64,000 nt of DNA. It comes from Candidatus Poribacteria bacterium. Lineage in GTDB: Bacteria; Poribacteria; WGA-4E; WGA-3G. Location: NCBI GenBank assembly GCA_958295815.1, contig OY282374.1, positions 4,430,682-4,494,681 of the forward strand. The letters are read 5' to 3'. Below are positions 34,940 to 44,337 of this stretch, one piece after another; within the stretch, counting starts at the first letter, position 1, and every line of letters starts with the position of its first letter. The notes beneath the pieces are model-generated. The model was not told the DNA's origin. It searched no databases and was given only the letters and a program-made list of their open reading frames with translations. The position numbers were made by a program, and so were the translations under genes.

Positions 34940-35001
34940 TAATTCTTTTGATATTGACGATAATTTTAATTCGGTGTAAACTTTTCGCAAATCAAAGCAT
35001 C

Positions 35002-35016
35002 GCGACCGAAGGTCGC
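35002..35016. repeat. GCGACC-GAA-GGTCGC hairpin
   Basis: Perfect 6-base stem with a GAA loop in the 5-prime leader of the PhyH gene. It looks like one of the dispersed palindromes of this genome and could hinder ribosome entry. Confidence 0.5.
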
Positions 35017-35034
35017 TTCTATGAGGGAAAAACG

Positions 35035-35883
35035 ATGAACCCGCTATGTTTAGAACACTGTTTGACTGAGTCAGAAAAACAGCAATTTGAAGAGAACGGC
35101 TTCTTTGCGGTTGAAGACGCAATCCCGCAGGAAATGGTTGATAAACTAATCGATGCTGTCGATCGGGTCGGCGCGGAGCACTTAGGTAAAGAAGAGCTCC
35201 CAACCGATTCACGCTTCAATCTCCTCGATTTTGTCGGCAGAGACGAAAGCTTCATCGAATTGGTCGATTGGCACACAACTTTCCCAAAAGTATGGGGGAT
35301 TTTGGGGTGGAACATCAAACTCTACCACTCACATCTGATCGTACTGCCCCCACTCCCACCGGAAGAACACGACAAACAGCAACGTCTCGGTTGGCACCAA
35401 GATAGTGGTAGACTTAATTTTGAGTTGGAAGGTGACCCGCGCCCGCGAGTATCATTGAAGGTTGCATTCTTTCTCACTGATACATCTGTCCCAGGTCGCG
35501 GCAATTTCTCAGTCGTCCCCGGTAGCCAAAAATCGAATACACTGGAAATGCCCGAGGCTGCAACTGCGGATCCAAAAAAAGCGATCCCTGTTTTCGCCAA
35601 ACCTGGAACAGCGGTCTTTTTTGATCGTAGACTCTGGCATTCAGCCGGACGAAACACCTCTGACATCGTTCGCAAAGTACTATTTTACGGCTACAGCTAC
35701 CGCTGGTTGCAACCTCGCGACGACATGACGGTAGAACATTGGATGGAACGTTCTGATCCGATTCGTCAGCAGATTTTGGGCAAAAGCACAGGAGGACACG
35801 GCTTTACATCTCCCGGTGAAAAGGATGTGCCACTCCGTACGTGGATTCAAGAAAACCTCGGTGCTGAGGCAGTTGCCCGTTAG
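35035..35883 (+). CDS. Phytanoyl-CoA dioxygenase (PhyH) family protein
   Basis: 282 residues of the Fe(II)/2-oxoglutarate dioxygenase fold. The facial triad is RLGWHQDSGRLNF (His and Asp) and LWHSAGRN (distal His), with a 2-oxoglutarate Arg in VRKVLFYGYSYRW or nearby. An FAV-type N-terminus (GFFAVEDAIPQEMV) is standard. GAGGGA is 8 bases upstream of ATG 35035; the longer frame from 34948 has no site. PhyH-like proteins are very many in Poribacteria-like genomes; substrates are mostly unknown. Confidence 0.92.
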   Translation: MNPLCLEHCLTESEKQQFEENGFFAVEDAIPQEMVDKLIDAVDRVGAEHLGKEELPTDSRFNLLDFVGRDESFIELVDWHTTFPKVWGILGWNIKLYHSHLIVLPPLPPEEHDKQQRLGWHQDSGRLNFELEGDPRPRVSLKVAFFLTDTSVPGRGNFSVVPGSQKSNTLEMPEAATADPKKAIPVFAKPGTAVFFDRRLWHSAGRNTSDIVRKVLFYGYSYRWLQPRDDMTVEHWMERSDPIRQQILGKSTGGHGFTSPGEKDVPLRTWIQENLGAEAVAR

Positions 35884-35897
35884 GATACAAAAGCAAT

Positions 35898-35919
35898 GGG
35901 CGGGTCCCAAAACCCGCCC
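35898..35919. repeat. GGGCGGG palindromic repeat, copy 2
   Basis: GGGCGGGT (35898-35905) pairs with ACCCGCCC (35912-35919). Flank AAGCAAT matches AAGCATT at 3721. It follows the PhyH stop by 14 bases, so it may also end the transcript, though no T-run follows. Confidence 0.6.
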
Positions 35920-36051
35920 TTCAACACGCCATAAAGTCCCCAACCAGTACGGAAATCAATACTTCCGCTGACAAGTGAAGATCCCCCTGCATTTCATTTT
36001 TTTAGCAATTCCGAAAAAGAAAATTGTATACTTTACTATTGCACACATTAT

Positions 36052-36122
36052 AGTAAAATCTACAATTACACAGAGACTTGTAAGAGTCGGGGTTACAAAC
36101 CCCTCCTACAAAGAGCAGATCT
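36052..36122. repeat. GGGGTTACAAACCCC repeat, short form, copy 2
   Basis: Near-identical to 32103-32175 over about 72 bases. Core palindrome GGGGTTACAAACCCC at 36089-36103. It lies upstream of the first TonB-dependent receptor gene. Confidence 0.8.
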
Positions 36123-36221
36123 GCAGTTCCTAACTGTTATGTAAACATTTTGCTGCCTGCCAACGTTTGCGTACAACACACGACTTTTTAAGACATCGCA
36201 GGAGAGGAGTTGTCGACCACC

Positions 36222-38444
36222 ATGAAAGAATTTTTCTGTCTGTTAACGCTTCTTTTAGTTCCCGCAGTTGCCTTTTCCCAAACAGGGTCAATTGAAGGCA
36301 CTATCTATGACAACATCACACGAGAACCGTTAGCAGATACGGAAGTCCAAATTGTTCAAACCGATGAACGCCAAAAAACAGATGAAAATGGAAAATTCGT
36401 CTTCAGTACTATCCCTGAAGGCACCTACACCTTAACTATAACACCGCTTGATACTGAACTAACACAAGAAACCTCAATTATCGTTGTATCGGGGGAAATC
36501 TCAAAGCCCGGAATTTATGTCGGTACAGCACCCGACCGCCTTGAAGAGATTGAAGTCATCGGTGAGCGTACCCCTAAAACTGTCAGTAAAAAGAGCATTC
36601 AATCAGAAGAAATTACACGCTTGCCCGGCACAGGTGGTGACGCGCTTCGCGCCCTTCCGGCTATTCCTGGTATTGGCGTAGCAAACGATTTTAGCGGCGC
36701 ACTCTATATCCGCGGCGGCTCCGATGAGGATAATCTCTATTACTTCGACAGAGTGCCTGTCGCTTACCCTTATCACTTTGGCGGGATAGTCTCTTCCTTA
36801 AGCTCTGAAATTATTGATCGTATTGATGTTTACGCTGGTGGCTATGGTGCTGAATATGGCGTGGACTCCCAAGCCGTGATTGACATCTACTCACAGAACG
36901 ATAGCCGAGCGAATTTGGGTGGAAAGTTTAACCTTAACCTTCTCTACTCAGAGGGACTACTTCAAGGCAAAATCGGTAAAAAAGGGTTTTGGTACGCTGC
37001 GGGTCGTAGGAGTTACATTGACTTGTTCGTCGGATCACTGTCGTTTGGTCCTGCTACTACCACTGCTTTTCCGCGGTTCTGGGACTACCAACTGAAGGCG
37101 GGATACGATTTCAGTGAAAAACATCAATTCTTTTTTAATCTGTTTGCCTCAGGAGATCGGTTCGCACTGAAGTTGGATGGCGAAAACGTAGATGAAGATT
37201 TCAGAGGGAATACCAGTTTTGAGAGCGGCTTTGAGGGAGCAGGCTTTCACCTGCGTTCCATCCTCACGGATCGGTTCACCTCCTATTTATCGCTAACTCG
37301 TTCGGACTTCCTGTTCGATGTCAATTTTGGTCCCGCATTTTCTCTGAAAATTGATGCACCAAACTATACACTTCGCGAAGATATTACATACGAGTTAAAT
37401 CCGAGGCACCGTTTGGAATCAGGGTTAATTCTTGGACTCGAACCAGGTCAAGTTAGCGGAACGTTCACCCGGATACCCGATGAGGGTGAGGTCGACTTTG
37501 ACATCCGACTTGAGGAAAAGGTCGCGTTGGATGAATACGTCCGCGGACAACGCATTGAAGGCTACTTCCAAGACAGGTATACGCTGCTGCCGTTTTTATC
37601 GGTTGTGTTTGGGCTCCGTTTCGATTATTTTAACCGCGTTGACCAACTTTCTGTCCAACCACGAGGGAGTGTCCTCGTGGAACTCCCGAACAGCTCGGAA
37701 CTCCAATTTGCTTACGGAATTTACAATCAAACGCCACTGCCAGCCCTACTTTCTCCGAGCATTGGCAACCCTGCCTTGAAATCAAGTCGCGCAAGCCATT
37801 ATATTCTCGAACTTAAACGGCAACTCTCGCAAGATACAGAAATCAAAATAGCGGCTTATTACAAAGATCTGACAGGCTTAGTGACTGTTGATGAGGAAGC
37901 CGCCTATCTCAACCAAGGCGAGGGTTACGCACAAGGCGCTGAAATCTTTCTACGGCATCGGAGTGGAGAACGGTTGTTTGGTTGGATTTCCTATGCGTAT
38001 GCAGTGTCTGAGCGTCGCGACCGTCCCGGTGAACCCTACCGCCCCTATTCGTTTGATCAACCGCATGTTGCTACACTCGCTGCAAGTTACAAACTTACCC
38101 CTACCTGGGAGTTCGGCGCGAAGTGGCAGTACCGAACGGGGAACCCCTATACGCCTTGTGAAGGCGCTACAGTCCAGTTTGATCCGAGAAATGGAGAGCC
38201 TATCTTTATCCCTATTTATGCGGAAACCAACTCGGACCGTCTGCCACCGTATCATAGGCTGGACCTGCGCGTCAGTAAAATTTTCCAATTTAGCAACTGG
38301 AACCTCGGAATCTTCCTTGAACTCCTGAATACCTATAATCGGCAGAACTTACTTGATTTCAACTACAGCGAAGACTGCCAAACGCGGAACGACATCAACC
38401 AGTTGCCCTTCATCCCCTACTTAGGAATTACAGCAGCATTTTGA
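36222..38444 (+). CDS. TonB-dependent receptor with N-terminal carboxypeptidase-regulatory-like domain
   Basis: 740 residues. Signal peptide (KEFFCLLTLLLVPAVAFSQ), a CarboxypepD-reg beta-sandwich (about 22-105), a plug with RLPGTGGDALRALPAIPGI and LYIRGGSDEDNLYYFDRVPV, then a 22-strand barrel ending in LGITAAF with a terminal aromatic residue. It imports a substrate across the outer membrane using TonB energy. The next gene is its paralog. Starts at 36210 (TTG) and 36222 (ATG) are both near AGGAG; the ATG directly precedes the signal peptide. Substrate unknown. Confidence 0.9.
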   Translation: MKEFFCLLTLLLVPAVAFSQTGSIEGTIYDNITREPLADTEVQIVQTDERQKTDENGKFVFSTIPEGTYTLTITPLDTELTQETSIIVVSGEISKPGIYVGTAPDRLEEIEVIGERTPKTVSKKSIQSEEITRLPGTGGDALRALPAIPGIGVANDFSGALYIRGGSDEDNLYYFDRVPVAYPYHFGGIVSSLSSEIIDRIDVYAGGYGAEYGVDSQAVIDIYSQNDSRANLGGKFNLNLLYSEGLLQGKIGKKGFWYAAGRRSYIDLFVGSLSFGPATTTAFPRFWDYQLKAGYDFSEKHQFFFNLFASGDRFALKLDGENVDEDFRGNTSFESGFEGAGFHLRSILTDRFTSYLSLTRSDFLFDVNFGPAFSLKIDAPNYTLREDITYELNPRHRLESGLILGLEPGQVSGTFTRIPDEGEVDFDIRLEEKVALDEYVRGQRIEGYFQDRYTLLPFLSVVFGLRFDYFNRVDQLSVQPRGSVLVELPNSSELQFAYGIYNQTPLPALLSPSIGNPALKSSRASHYILELKRQLSQDTEIKIAAYYKDLTGLVTVDEEAAYLNQGEGYAQGAEIFLRHRSGERLFGWISYAYAVSERRDRPGEPYRPYSFDQPHVATLAASYKLTPTWEFGAKWQYRTGNPYTPCEGATVQFDPRNGEPIFIPIYAETNSDRLPPYHRLDLRVSKIFQFSNWNLGIFLELLNTYNRQNLLDFNYSEDCQTRNDINQLPFIPYLGITAAF

Positions 38445-38468
38445 CCCAATCTTGCAAGGGATAGAAAT

Positions 38469-40679
38469 TTGAGACAGATATTGATCTTTATGATGCTCAT
38501 AGGACCGTTGGGTGTTTTCGCGCAAACCGATAATGATGCTGTTGAGTCAGACGCAGCCGCAGACGAAGCATCCCGTCCTGTTCCCACATTAGAAGCAATA
38601 GAGATCGAAACAGAGCGAGCAGAGAAAACAACACAACGGACACTGGACGGGGAACTACTCAGAAGAGCCACTAGCAGTGCTGGCGATCCATTCCGTGCAA
38701 TGACTCGACTCCCAAGTGTTGGTTCGGTCAATGATTTCTTTGGAGTGCTTTCCGTGCGTGGCGGGGCACCTGGTGATAACCTTTACTACTTCGACCGATT
38801 ACCTTTGGGATATCCGTATCATCTCCTCGGTATTGTCTCAACAGTGAGTTCTGAGGTCATTGGAAAGATTGATGTACATCCCGGCGGGTTTGGTGCTCAA
38901 TTTGGAGCGGATTCACAGGCGGTTATTGACATTCATTCCCGTCCGCAAAATATGAAGACCTTGGGGCGGTTTGATGGTATGCTAAAACCGAGTTTTATCT
39001 ATACTGAAGTCTTCTTGAATGGATCTTTTTCTCTCCGAGACGTCCCTCCCAACGATGTCTTAGCGGACTCCCCGGACAACAAAAGCGTTGAAAAACCTGC
39101 GAGTACGGATCAAGAATACTTGGAGAGCAAAGCGTTAGCTGCTGGGCAAGGCTATTGGTATGCCTTCGGTAGACGCAGCTCCTTGGAGCCATTTTTTGAA
39201 TTGGCTTCAAGATTGGTAGACTTGGAAGAGTTAGTGCGACAAGTGCCGAGTTTTTGGAGTTATCAGTTAAAAGGTGTTTATAAACTCAACAGTGCGAATG
39301 GCATCGTTCTTAACGCAGTCACGGCGTATGATTCATCTGAATTGCAATTGGGATCAAAGGAAGTTCACGACAGCGACCTCCGAGGACCTTTAAGCTCAGA
39401 AAACCCTTTTGATGTTCAAGGGATTCACCTTTACTCCCAATTGTTGCCACGATTCAGGTCTATTCTGTCGTTAACCCGCTCGTTTACGGAAAATGAACTT
39501 GCTTTTGGTGAAGGGTACTACTACCGTACGGCAGCGTCTGTCTACGCACTCCGAAACGATTTTACTTGGACGACCCCTTCAGAAGATACCGATGTCGAAT
39601 TCGGCTATTTGCTTTCAAGTACACCTTCAACGGTTATAAGCCATGGGACTCGTCGACCTGAAGAAGGTGATCCAGATTATGAATACCGGGTTCGGTACAA
39701 CAGCGAGAAAGTCAATGTTACCGAGACCCAAAATCTCCATCGTTTAGAAGGTTACCTCCAAGCAAGACAGAACTTGTTTTCTTCTAACGTCTTGGGCACT
39801 GTGGGGATGCGTGCCAGCTACTTTAACCTCACAGACAATCTGGCACTACAACCACGCGGACAACTTCGTTTCAGTCTTCCTTGGGAAGCGTTTCTATACC
39901 TCAGCTATGGTCGCTACGCCCAAAATCCACGATTAGATCAGTTTGTACTCGGCGTAACACCAAACTCGTCTCTTGAACAGAGTCTTGCAACGCACTACGT
40001 CCTTGAGTTGAGTCAAAAACTACCCTTCGGTGCGAACGTGAATATAGCGGGTTATTACAAAACGCTCGACGACCTCATTACCTACAATAAGAGTGACAGG
40101 CAATATCAAAACATTCAGGAAGGATTTGTGCGTGGATTTGAAGTTTCCTTTGGATATACAATTCCCGACACCTTCAATGGCTGGTTGGCATACGCTTACA
40201 CTGTCTCTAAACGCCGAGATCTTTTTGAAAGATTTCATCGATTTTACACCTATAATAGTCCGCATGTGCTGACTGTCGCGGCAAGTTACAGTGCACCTCA
40301 GCCAGTCCTCCGCTCGATTCCACTCATTGACACGTTGGATATAAGTGCGAAATGGCAATACCAGAGTGGTGTACTCTATGCCCCTTTGGTAGATCGTGAA
40401 CGCTATACGGTTCCGCGTACGAAAGCGCAAATATGGCAACCAATTTACGGGGAATGGAAACGGCACTCGCCGTATCATCGGTTGGACTTGAGTCTTCGGT
40501 TCAAATTGTTAGGAGACTTAGAACTTCGAGGTTGGGAATTAGGGGGTGCTCTCGAAATATGGAATGTCTATAACCGCAACAATATACTTGAGGTGCGCTA
40601 CAGCGAAAATTTTACAAAAGAAGAACCTGTTTCACAATTGCCGATTATCCCATTTGTAGCACTGACGCTGGAATTTTGA
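38469..40679 (+). CDS. TonB-dependent receptor, paralog of the preceding one
   Basis: 736 residues. Signal peptide (LIFMMLIGPLGVFAQ), plug with GDPFRAMTRLPSVGSV and LSVRGGAPGDNLYYFDRLPLGYPYH, barrel ending in VALTLEF (terminal Phe). Plug motifs are near-identical to the first receptor (YYFDR.P..YPYH, GG.GA..G.DSQAVIDI), but it lacks the carboxypeptidase-regulatory domain. The start is a TTG 24 bases after the preceding stop, with AGGG upstream. Likely imports a related ligand, perhaps with the first receptor as partner or alternative. Confidence 0.88.
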   Translation: MRQILIFMMLIGPLGVFAQTDNDAVESDAAADEASRPVPTLEAIEIETERAEKTTQRTLDGELLRRATSSAGDPFRAMTRLPSVGSVNDFFGVLSVRGGAPGDNLYYFDRLPLGYPYHLLGIVSTVSSEVIGKIDVHPGGFGAQFGADSQAVIDIHSRPQNMKTLGRFDGMLKPSFIYTEVFLNGSFSLRDVPPNDVLADSPDNKSVEKPASTDQEYLESKALAAGQGYWYAFGRRSSLEPFFELASRLVDLEELVRQVPSFWSYQLKGVYKLNSANGIVLNAVTAYDSSELQLGSKEVHDSDLRGPLSSENPFDVQGIHLYSQLLPRFRSILSLTRSFTENELAFGEGYYYRTAASVYALRNDFTWTTPSEDTDVEFGYLLSSTPSTVISHGTRRPEEGDPDYEYRVRYNSEKVNVTETQNLHRLEGYLQARQNLFSSNVLGTVGMRASYFNLTDNLALQPRGQLRFSLPWEAFLYLSYGRYAQNPRLDQFVLGVTPNSSLEQSLATHYVLELSQKLPFGANVNIAGYYKTLDDLITYNKSDRQYQNIQEGFVRGFEVSFGYTIPDTFNGWLAYAYTVSKRRDLFERFHRFYTYNSPHVLTVAASYSAPQPVLRSIPLIDTLDISAKWQYQSGVLYAPLVDRERYTVPRTKAQIWQPIYGEWKRHSPYHRLDLSLRFKLLGDLELRGWELGGALEIWNVYNRNNILEVRYSENFTKEEPVSQLPIIPFVALTLEF

Positions 40680-40782
40680 TAAGTCCCTCCAATTGAAATT
40701 TATATAGTCCAATTCGCTGCTTTTTACGTCTTTAATATTTAAAGTGTAAAATTAGATTTCTTTTTTGGAGGAGGCACTGTTC

Positions 40783-43041
40783 TTGGACGACTATATATTT
40801 TTTTCACGGAGACTTAGGAGAACAATAATACCCTTTCTTCTTTTCACACTGATGCACGTCGGTATCATCAGTGTCCACACCGAATCAAACGACAACGAAA
40901 TTAAGGCGTATCGTACCTACCAGAGTATTGAGATTGACGGTGATTTAACAGAGGAAGATTGGCAGCACGCTGAGGTTATGGACCGATTTGTCCAAGTCGA
41001 GCCATACGAAGGCGAAGACCTTTCCGAACCGATGGAACTTCGGATTCTCTACGATGATGAGCACATCTATTTCGGTTTCACCTGTTACGATTCTGAGATG
41101 TCCAAACTCATCGCCAACGAAATGCGCCGAGACTCACGCGACCTACACGAAAACGACAACGTTTTTGTATTGTTGGATACGTATAACGACAAGCGGAGCG
41201 GCTTTTTCTTTCGGATGAACGCTCTTGGTGCAGTACAAGACAGAGCTATAACAAATAGCGGGGACACATTTAACTCGGATTGGGACGCTGTTGTCGCTTG
41301 CAAATCGAAAATCAATGATTCTTACTGGACGGCGGAGCTTAGCATCCCGTTTAGTCAACTCCGTTTTGAAAAGAACGATCCAATGACGTGGGGAATCAAT
41401 GCTGGACGTGGAATCGCGCGTTCACGAGAAGAAGCAATCTGGAATCCAGTTCCCTCCTCTTATGGGGGTAGAGCAAAATACCGAACAGCTCACGTCGGAA
41501 GCCTCGTCGGATTAGAAGGGATCGCGCCCTCACGAAACTTGGAAGTTCTCCCGTACATTTTGCCCGGAATTGCCCAGGTCAGCGACGACGACGCACAACT
41601 CGAAACAACACGCGAATTTAAACTTGGTTTTGACGCAAAATACGGTATCACCTCAAATCTCACCGCCGATGTTACCTATAATACCGACTTCGCACAAGTA
41701 GAAGCAGATGAAGAACAGGTAAACCTTACCCGATTCAGTCTATTTTTCCCTGAAAAACGTCCCTTCTTTTTAGAAGGTGCTGGTCTGTTCGATTTTGGGA
41801 TTCCGCGGACGAGTTTCCGTCGACCGCCACCGATGCTCCTTTTCTATAGCCGACGTATTGGACTTGCTGAAGGAAACGCTGTACCTATTATATTTGGTGG
41901 AAAAACGACCGGTAAGATTGGGTCTTATGGGGTTGGGCTTCTCAATGTCCTTACCGACGAATTTCATGATGACCTTACGGATGATGATCCTGTCAATGTA
42001 CCGCGGACGAACTTTTCTGTGCTTCGGCTTACCAAAGACATCTCATCGGGTTCTCGTGTCGGTGTGATGGGCGTCAATAAGGAGGAATTCGGGAATTACA
42101 ACCGCGCCGGTGGTCTTGACTTTGAATATCGACCCAGCGATCGTTTAAATGTTCGAGGTATGTGGTCCCGAACTTTTGAACCCGGTATATCCGGGCAAAA
42201 CAACGCGTGGTACCTTGGTTCCCAATGGCAGAATAATAACTTCCGTGTAGAGGGTTCATATACTGATATTGATGAGGACTTCAATCCAGCTGTCGGATAT
42301 GTACGGCGTACCGGCATCCGCCATTTCCGAAGCGAGATGCGTTGGACACCGAGACCCCAAAAATTTGGTATTCGGCAGGTTTGGTCAGGACCAGAGATGA
42401 ACTACCTTTTAAATCACGACAACGAAGTCCAAGAATGGGACGTCTCTTATCTTAATTGGTTTGAGTTCAACAGCGGGGACTATATCCTATTCAGGGGTAG
42501 ACGCAATTATGAACGGTTAGACGAGATTTTCGATTTCAGAGACGGTGTAGAAATTCCGACAGGTGGCTACTACGCTAATACTTACAGTGTCCGTCTCTCC
42601 AGTAACGATAGTCGTACGATTGGTGGAACTCTTGATTTCGGCATTGAGGATTTCTACAACGGGGAAGTTCGCAGAGCATCTGTCGAAACCGTCCTTAAAC
42701 CGAATGGGAATATCGCTGTAAGGGCAGAATACCAATTTAATCAGATCGTTGACCTCCCAGCAACTTACTTTACCGATGGACAACCTCGTCCTGTTTATGT
42801 CAACCTTTTCCGAGGTAGACTTGACTACTCCTTTTCTACGGAACTTTTCGCAAAGGTCTTTGCACAGTGGAATACGGATGCGGACGTTGTGTCTATGAAC
42901 TTCCTGATTAATTACATCTATCGTCCCGGAAGCGATTTCTATTTCGTTTTCAATCAGACTTACGATACCGACGGCACCACGAAATCTACGCTGTTAGATT
43001 CAACTGTTGTTGCAAAGGTAACCTATTGGTGGAACCCGTAG
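40783..43041 (+). CDS. CBM9-like and DUF5916 outer-membrane protein
   Basis: 752 residues. A signal peptide or anchor (about 10-30) is followed by a CBM9-type carbohydrate-binding domain (about 35-230: IDGDLTEEDWQHAEV, DRFVQVEPYEGEDLSEP, MRRDSRDLHENDNVFVLLDT) and a DUF5916 beta barrel (about 250-752: NTDFAQVEADEEQVNLTRF, FPEKRPFFLEGAGLF, RRIGLAEG). DUF5916 proteins occur near SusC/TonB receptors. TTG 40783 stands 8 bases after GGAGGAGG; TTG 40765 overlaps that site. The C-terminal Pro is atypical of a barrel end, but strand pattern is strong. Confidence 0.88.
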   Translation: MDDYIFFSRRLRRTIIPFLLFTLMHVGIISVHTESNDNEIKAYRTYQSIEIDGDLTEEDWQHAEVMDRFVQVEPYEGEDLSEPMELRILYDDEHIYFGFTCYDSEMSKLIANEMRRDSRDLHENDNVFVLLDTYNDKRSGFFFRMNALGAVQDRAITNSGDTFNSDWDAVVACKSKINDSYWTAELSIPFSQLRFEKNDPMTWGINAGRGIARSREEAIWNPVPSSYGGRAKYRTAHVGSLVGLEGIAPSRNLEVLPYILPGIAQVSDDDAQLETTREFKLGFDAKYGITSNLTADVTYNTDFAQVEADEEQVNLTRFSLFFPEKRPFFLEGAGLFDFGIPRTSFRRPPPMLLFYSRRIGLAEGNAVPIIFGGKTTGKIGSYGVGLLNVLTDEFHDDLTDDDPVNVPRTNFSVLRLTKDISSGSRVGVMGVNKEEFGNYNRAGGLDFEYRPSDRLNVRGMWSRTFEPGISGQNNAWYLGSQWQNNNFRVEGSYTDIDEDFNPAVGYVRRTGIRHFRSEMRWTPRPQKFGIRQVWSGPEMNYLLNHDNEVQEWDVSYLNWFEFNSGDYILFRGRRNYERLDEIFDFRDGVEIPTGGYYANTYSVRLSSNDSRTIGGTLDFGIEDFYNGEVRRASVETVLKPNGNIAVRAEYQFNQIVDLPATYFTDGQPRPVYVNLFRGRLDYSFSTELFAKVFAQWNTDADVVSMNFLINYIYRPGSDFYFVFNQTYDTDGTTKSTLLDSTVVAKVTYWWNP

Positions 43042-43074
43042 TGCGAGAAACAAAATTTGTCTGACACCAAAAAG

Positions 43075-43103
43075 TTGACATCAAAAAAGAAATGTGTTAT
43101 AAT
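43075..43103 (+). promoter_or_regulatory. Perfect consensus sigma70 promoter
   Basis: TTGACA (43075-43080), exactly 17 bases, TATAAT (43098-43103). It is the best promoter in the window. It faces tonB, with start near 43110. Confidence 0.8.
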
Positions 43104-43181
43104 TAGCGTATCTTTACGCAAAAATGGGAAATTTTCATCACATTTTATGGGACCTACTAAACATTTTGGTAATGCTTGACG

Positions 43182-43223
43182 TCAAAAATTGGTACTTGCA
43201 AGCAATTTTTGAAGTTTTTTTTT
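43182..43223 (+). terminator. Intrinsic terminator in the tonB leader
   Basis: TCAAAAATTG (43182-43191) pairs perfectly with CAATTTTTGA (43203-43212) over an 11-base loop, followed by AG and nine T. It lies between the consensus promoter (43075) and tonB (43313), so transcripts would be either attenuated or released as an RNA of about 110 bases. Confidence 0.65.
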
Positions 43224-43312
43224 CAATGCTGGTTTCCGTCAGGCTCGTATAAAAATAAAAATAGGGTCCTGATGCCGAACTATCCCTCTTCTCTCTATAG
43301 GAGGATAAGCGA

Positions 43313-44269
43313 ATGAGTAGCAGCAGAACTTCCGGCATGCTTGGTGCGATGCGCCAACGTCGGGCAGAGCGTAAAAAACCGAAGCGTTTTGTCGCGCTGA
43401 AGAAGGTTTCGCTTGATGCCAATCAGCAGCACGGCATTTCTACTGCGCGAGCGAACGTAGTGAAGCACCCCGTTACCCAAAAGCACGTTAGACGGAGTTC
43501 CACGGCGTTTTCAGTCGCAGCAGTATTTCATGTAATTATTGGGTTTATTATTAGTGCTTTCTTTATTGTCGAGCAAATTGACATGGATCAAGAGATATTT
43601 GATATCAGTATCGTCACACAGGACTCGCAAACCAAGCGTCGTTTCCGCCGTAGGGAAACACCTAAGTTCGAGTCAAAAGAGCAACAGCAGCAGCAACTCC
43701 TCATCAAGAGACCGGTAAAAACTGATACTTCTCAAGCCCTCTCAAGTGATGCATTCTCAATTCCTGACGGCTCCGATACCGCGGTCGATCTTACATCGCC
43801 AAGTGCTGACGCAGGTCCAAAAATGATAGATGTTGAGCGTAGTCTTGTCCAACCGTCGCGTTCAATAGAACCAGAGACGAAAGCACCGACCGTCGAGGTG
43901 CCGCGTGAGGCACCATCACTGATCAACAAACTTGACACTGATATTATAAAAGAGGGACCCGGATTAGGTGGTGTTGACTTCGAGTCTGAACCTGGCGTCA
44001 TCAATCCGCAGTATAAGTTCAGAGTAGAACCGAAATATCCGGATGCGGCGAAGAAGGCGGAGAAGGAAGGCGAAGTTGTTCTACAGGCAACTATTGATGA
44101 GAATGGCATCCCGCAAGACATTGTAGCACTTACAGATATCGGGTTCGGGCTTGAGCAAGCGGCGATCGATGCGTTGAAGAAGACGACTTTTCGTCCTGCC
44201 ACGAAGGGTGGAGAACCGATCAGTAAGCAGGTTGCTATACCTTACAAGTTCACACTCAAGGACAAATAA
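43313..44269 (+). CDS. tonB: TonB-family energy transducer
   Basis: 318 residues. A long basic cytoplasmic N-terminus (RRAERKKPKRFVALKK), one transmembrane helix (about 66-84, FSVAAVFHVIIGFIISAFF), a periplasmic linker rich in Gln, Lys and Thr, and the C-terminal TonB domain (KFRVEPKYPDAAKKAEKEGEVVL, TFRPATKGGEPI). It transfers proton-motive energy to the TonB-dependent receptors encoded just upstream. AGGAGG precedes the ATG. No exbB or exbD is visible here. Expression may be set by the leader terminator. Confidence 0.88.
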   Translation: MSSSRTSGMLGAMRQRRAERKKPKRFVALKKVSLDANQQHGISTARANVVKHPVTQKHVRRSSTAFSVAAVFHVIIGFIISAFFIVEQIDMDQEIFDISIVTQDSQTKRRFRRRETPKFESKEQQQQQLLIKRPVKTDTSQALSSDAFSIPDGSDTAVDLTSPSADAGPKMIDVERSLVQPSRSIEPETKAPTVEVPREAPSLINKLDTDIIKEGPGLGGVDFESEPGVINPQYKFRVEPKYPDAAKKAEKEGEVVLQATIDENGIPQDIVALTDIGFGLEQAAIDALKKTTFRPATKGGEPISKQVAIPYKFTLKDK

Positions 44270-44337
44270 TTATATTGTTGGCAAATTCACCGAGCCGTGT
44301 TAAACGCCAGAGAAAACTCACCAGAAAGATCGAGGGT

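Larger units (their letters stand above)
35884..36221. other. Intergenic region before the outer-membrane module
   Basis: No gene. It has the GGGCGGG hairpin and the GGGGTTACAAACCCC repeat. A weak promoter candidate (TTGTAT near 36026 and TATAGT about 19 bases on) lies just before that repeat. Confidence 0.5.
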
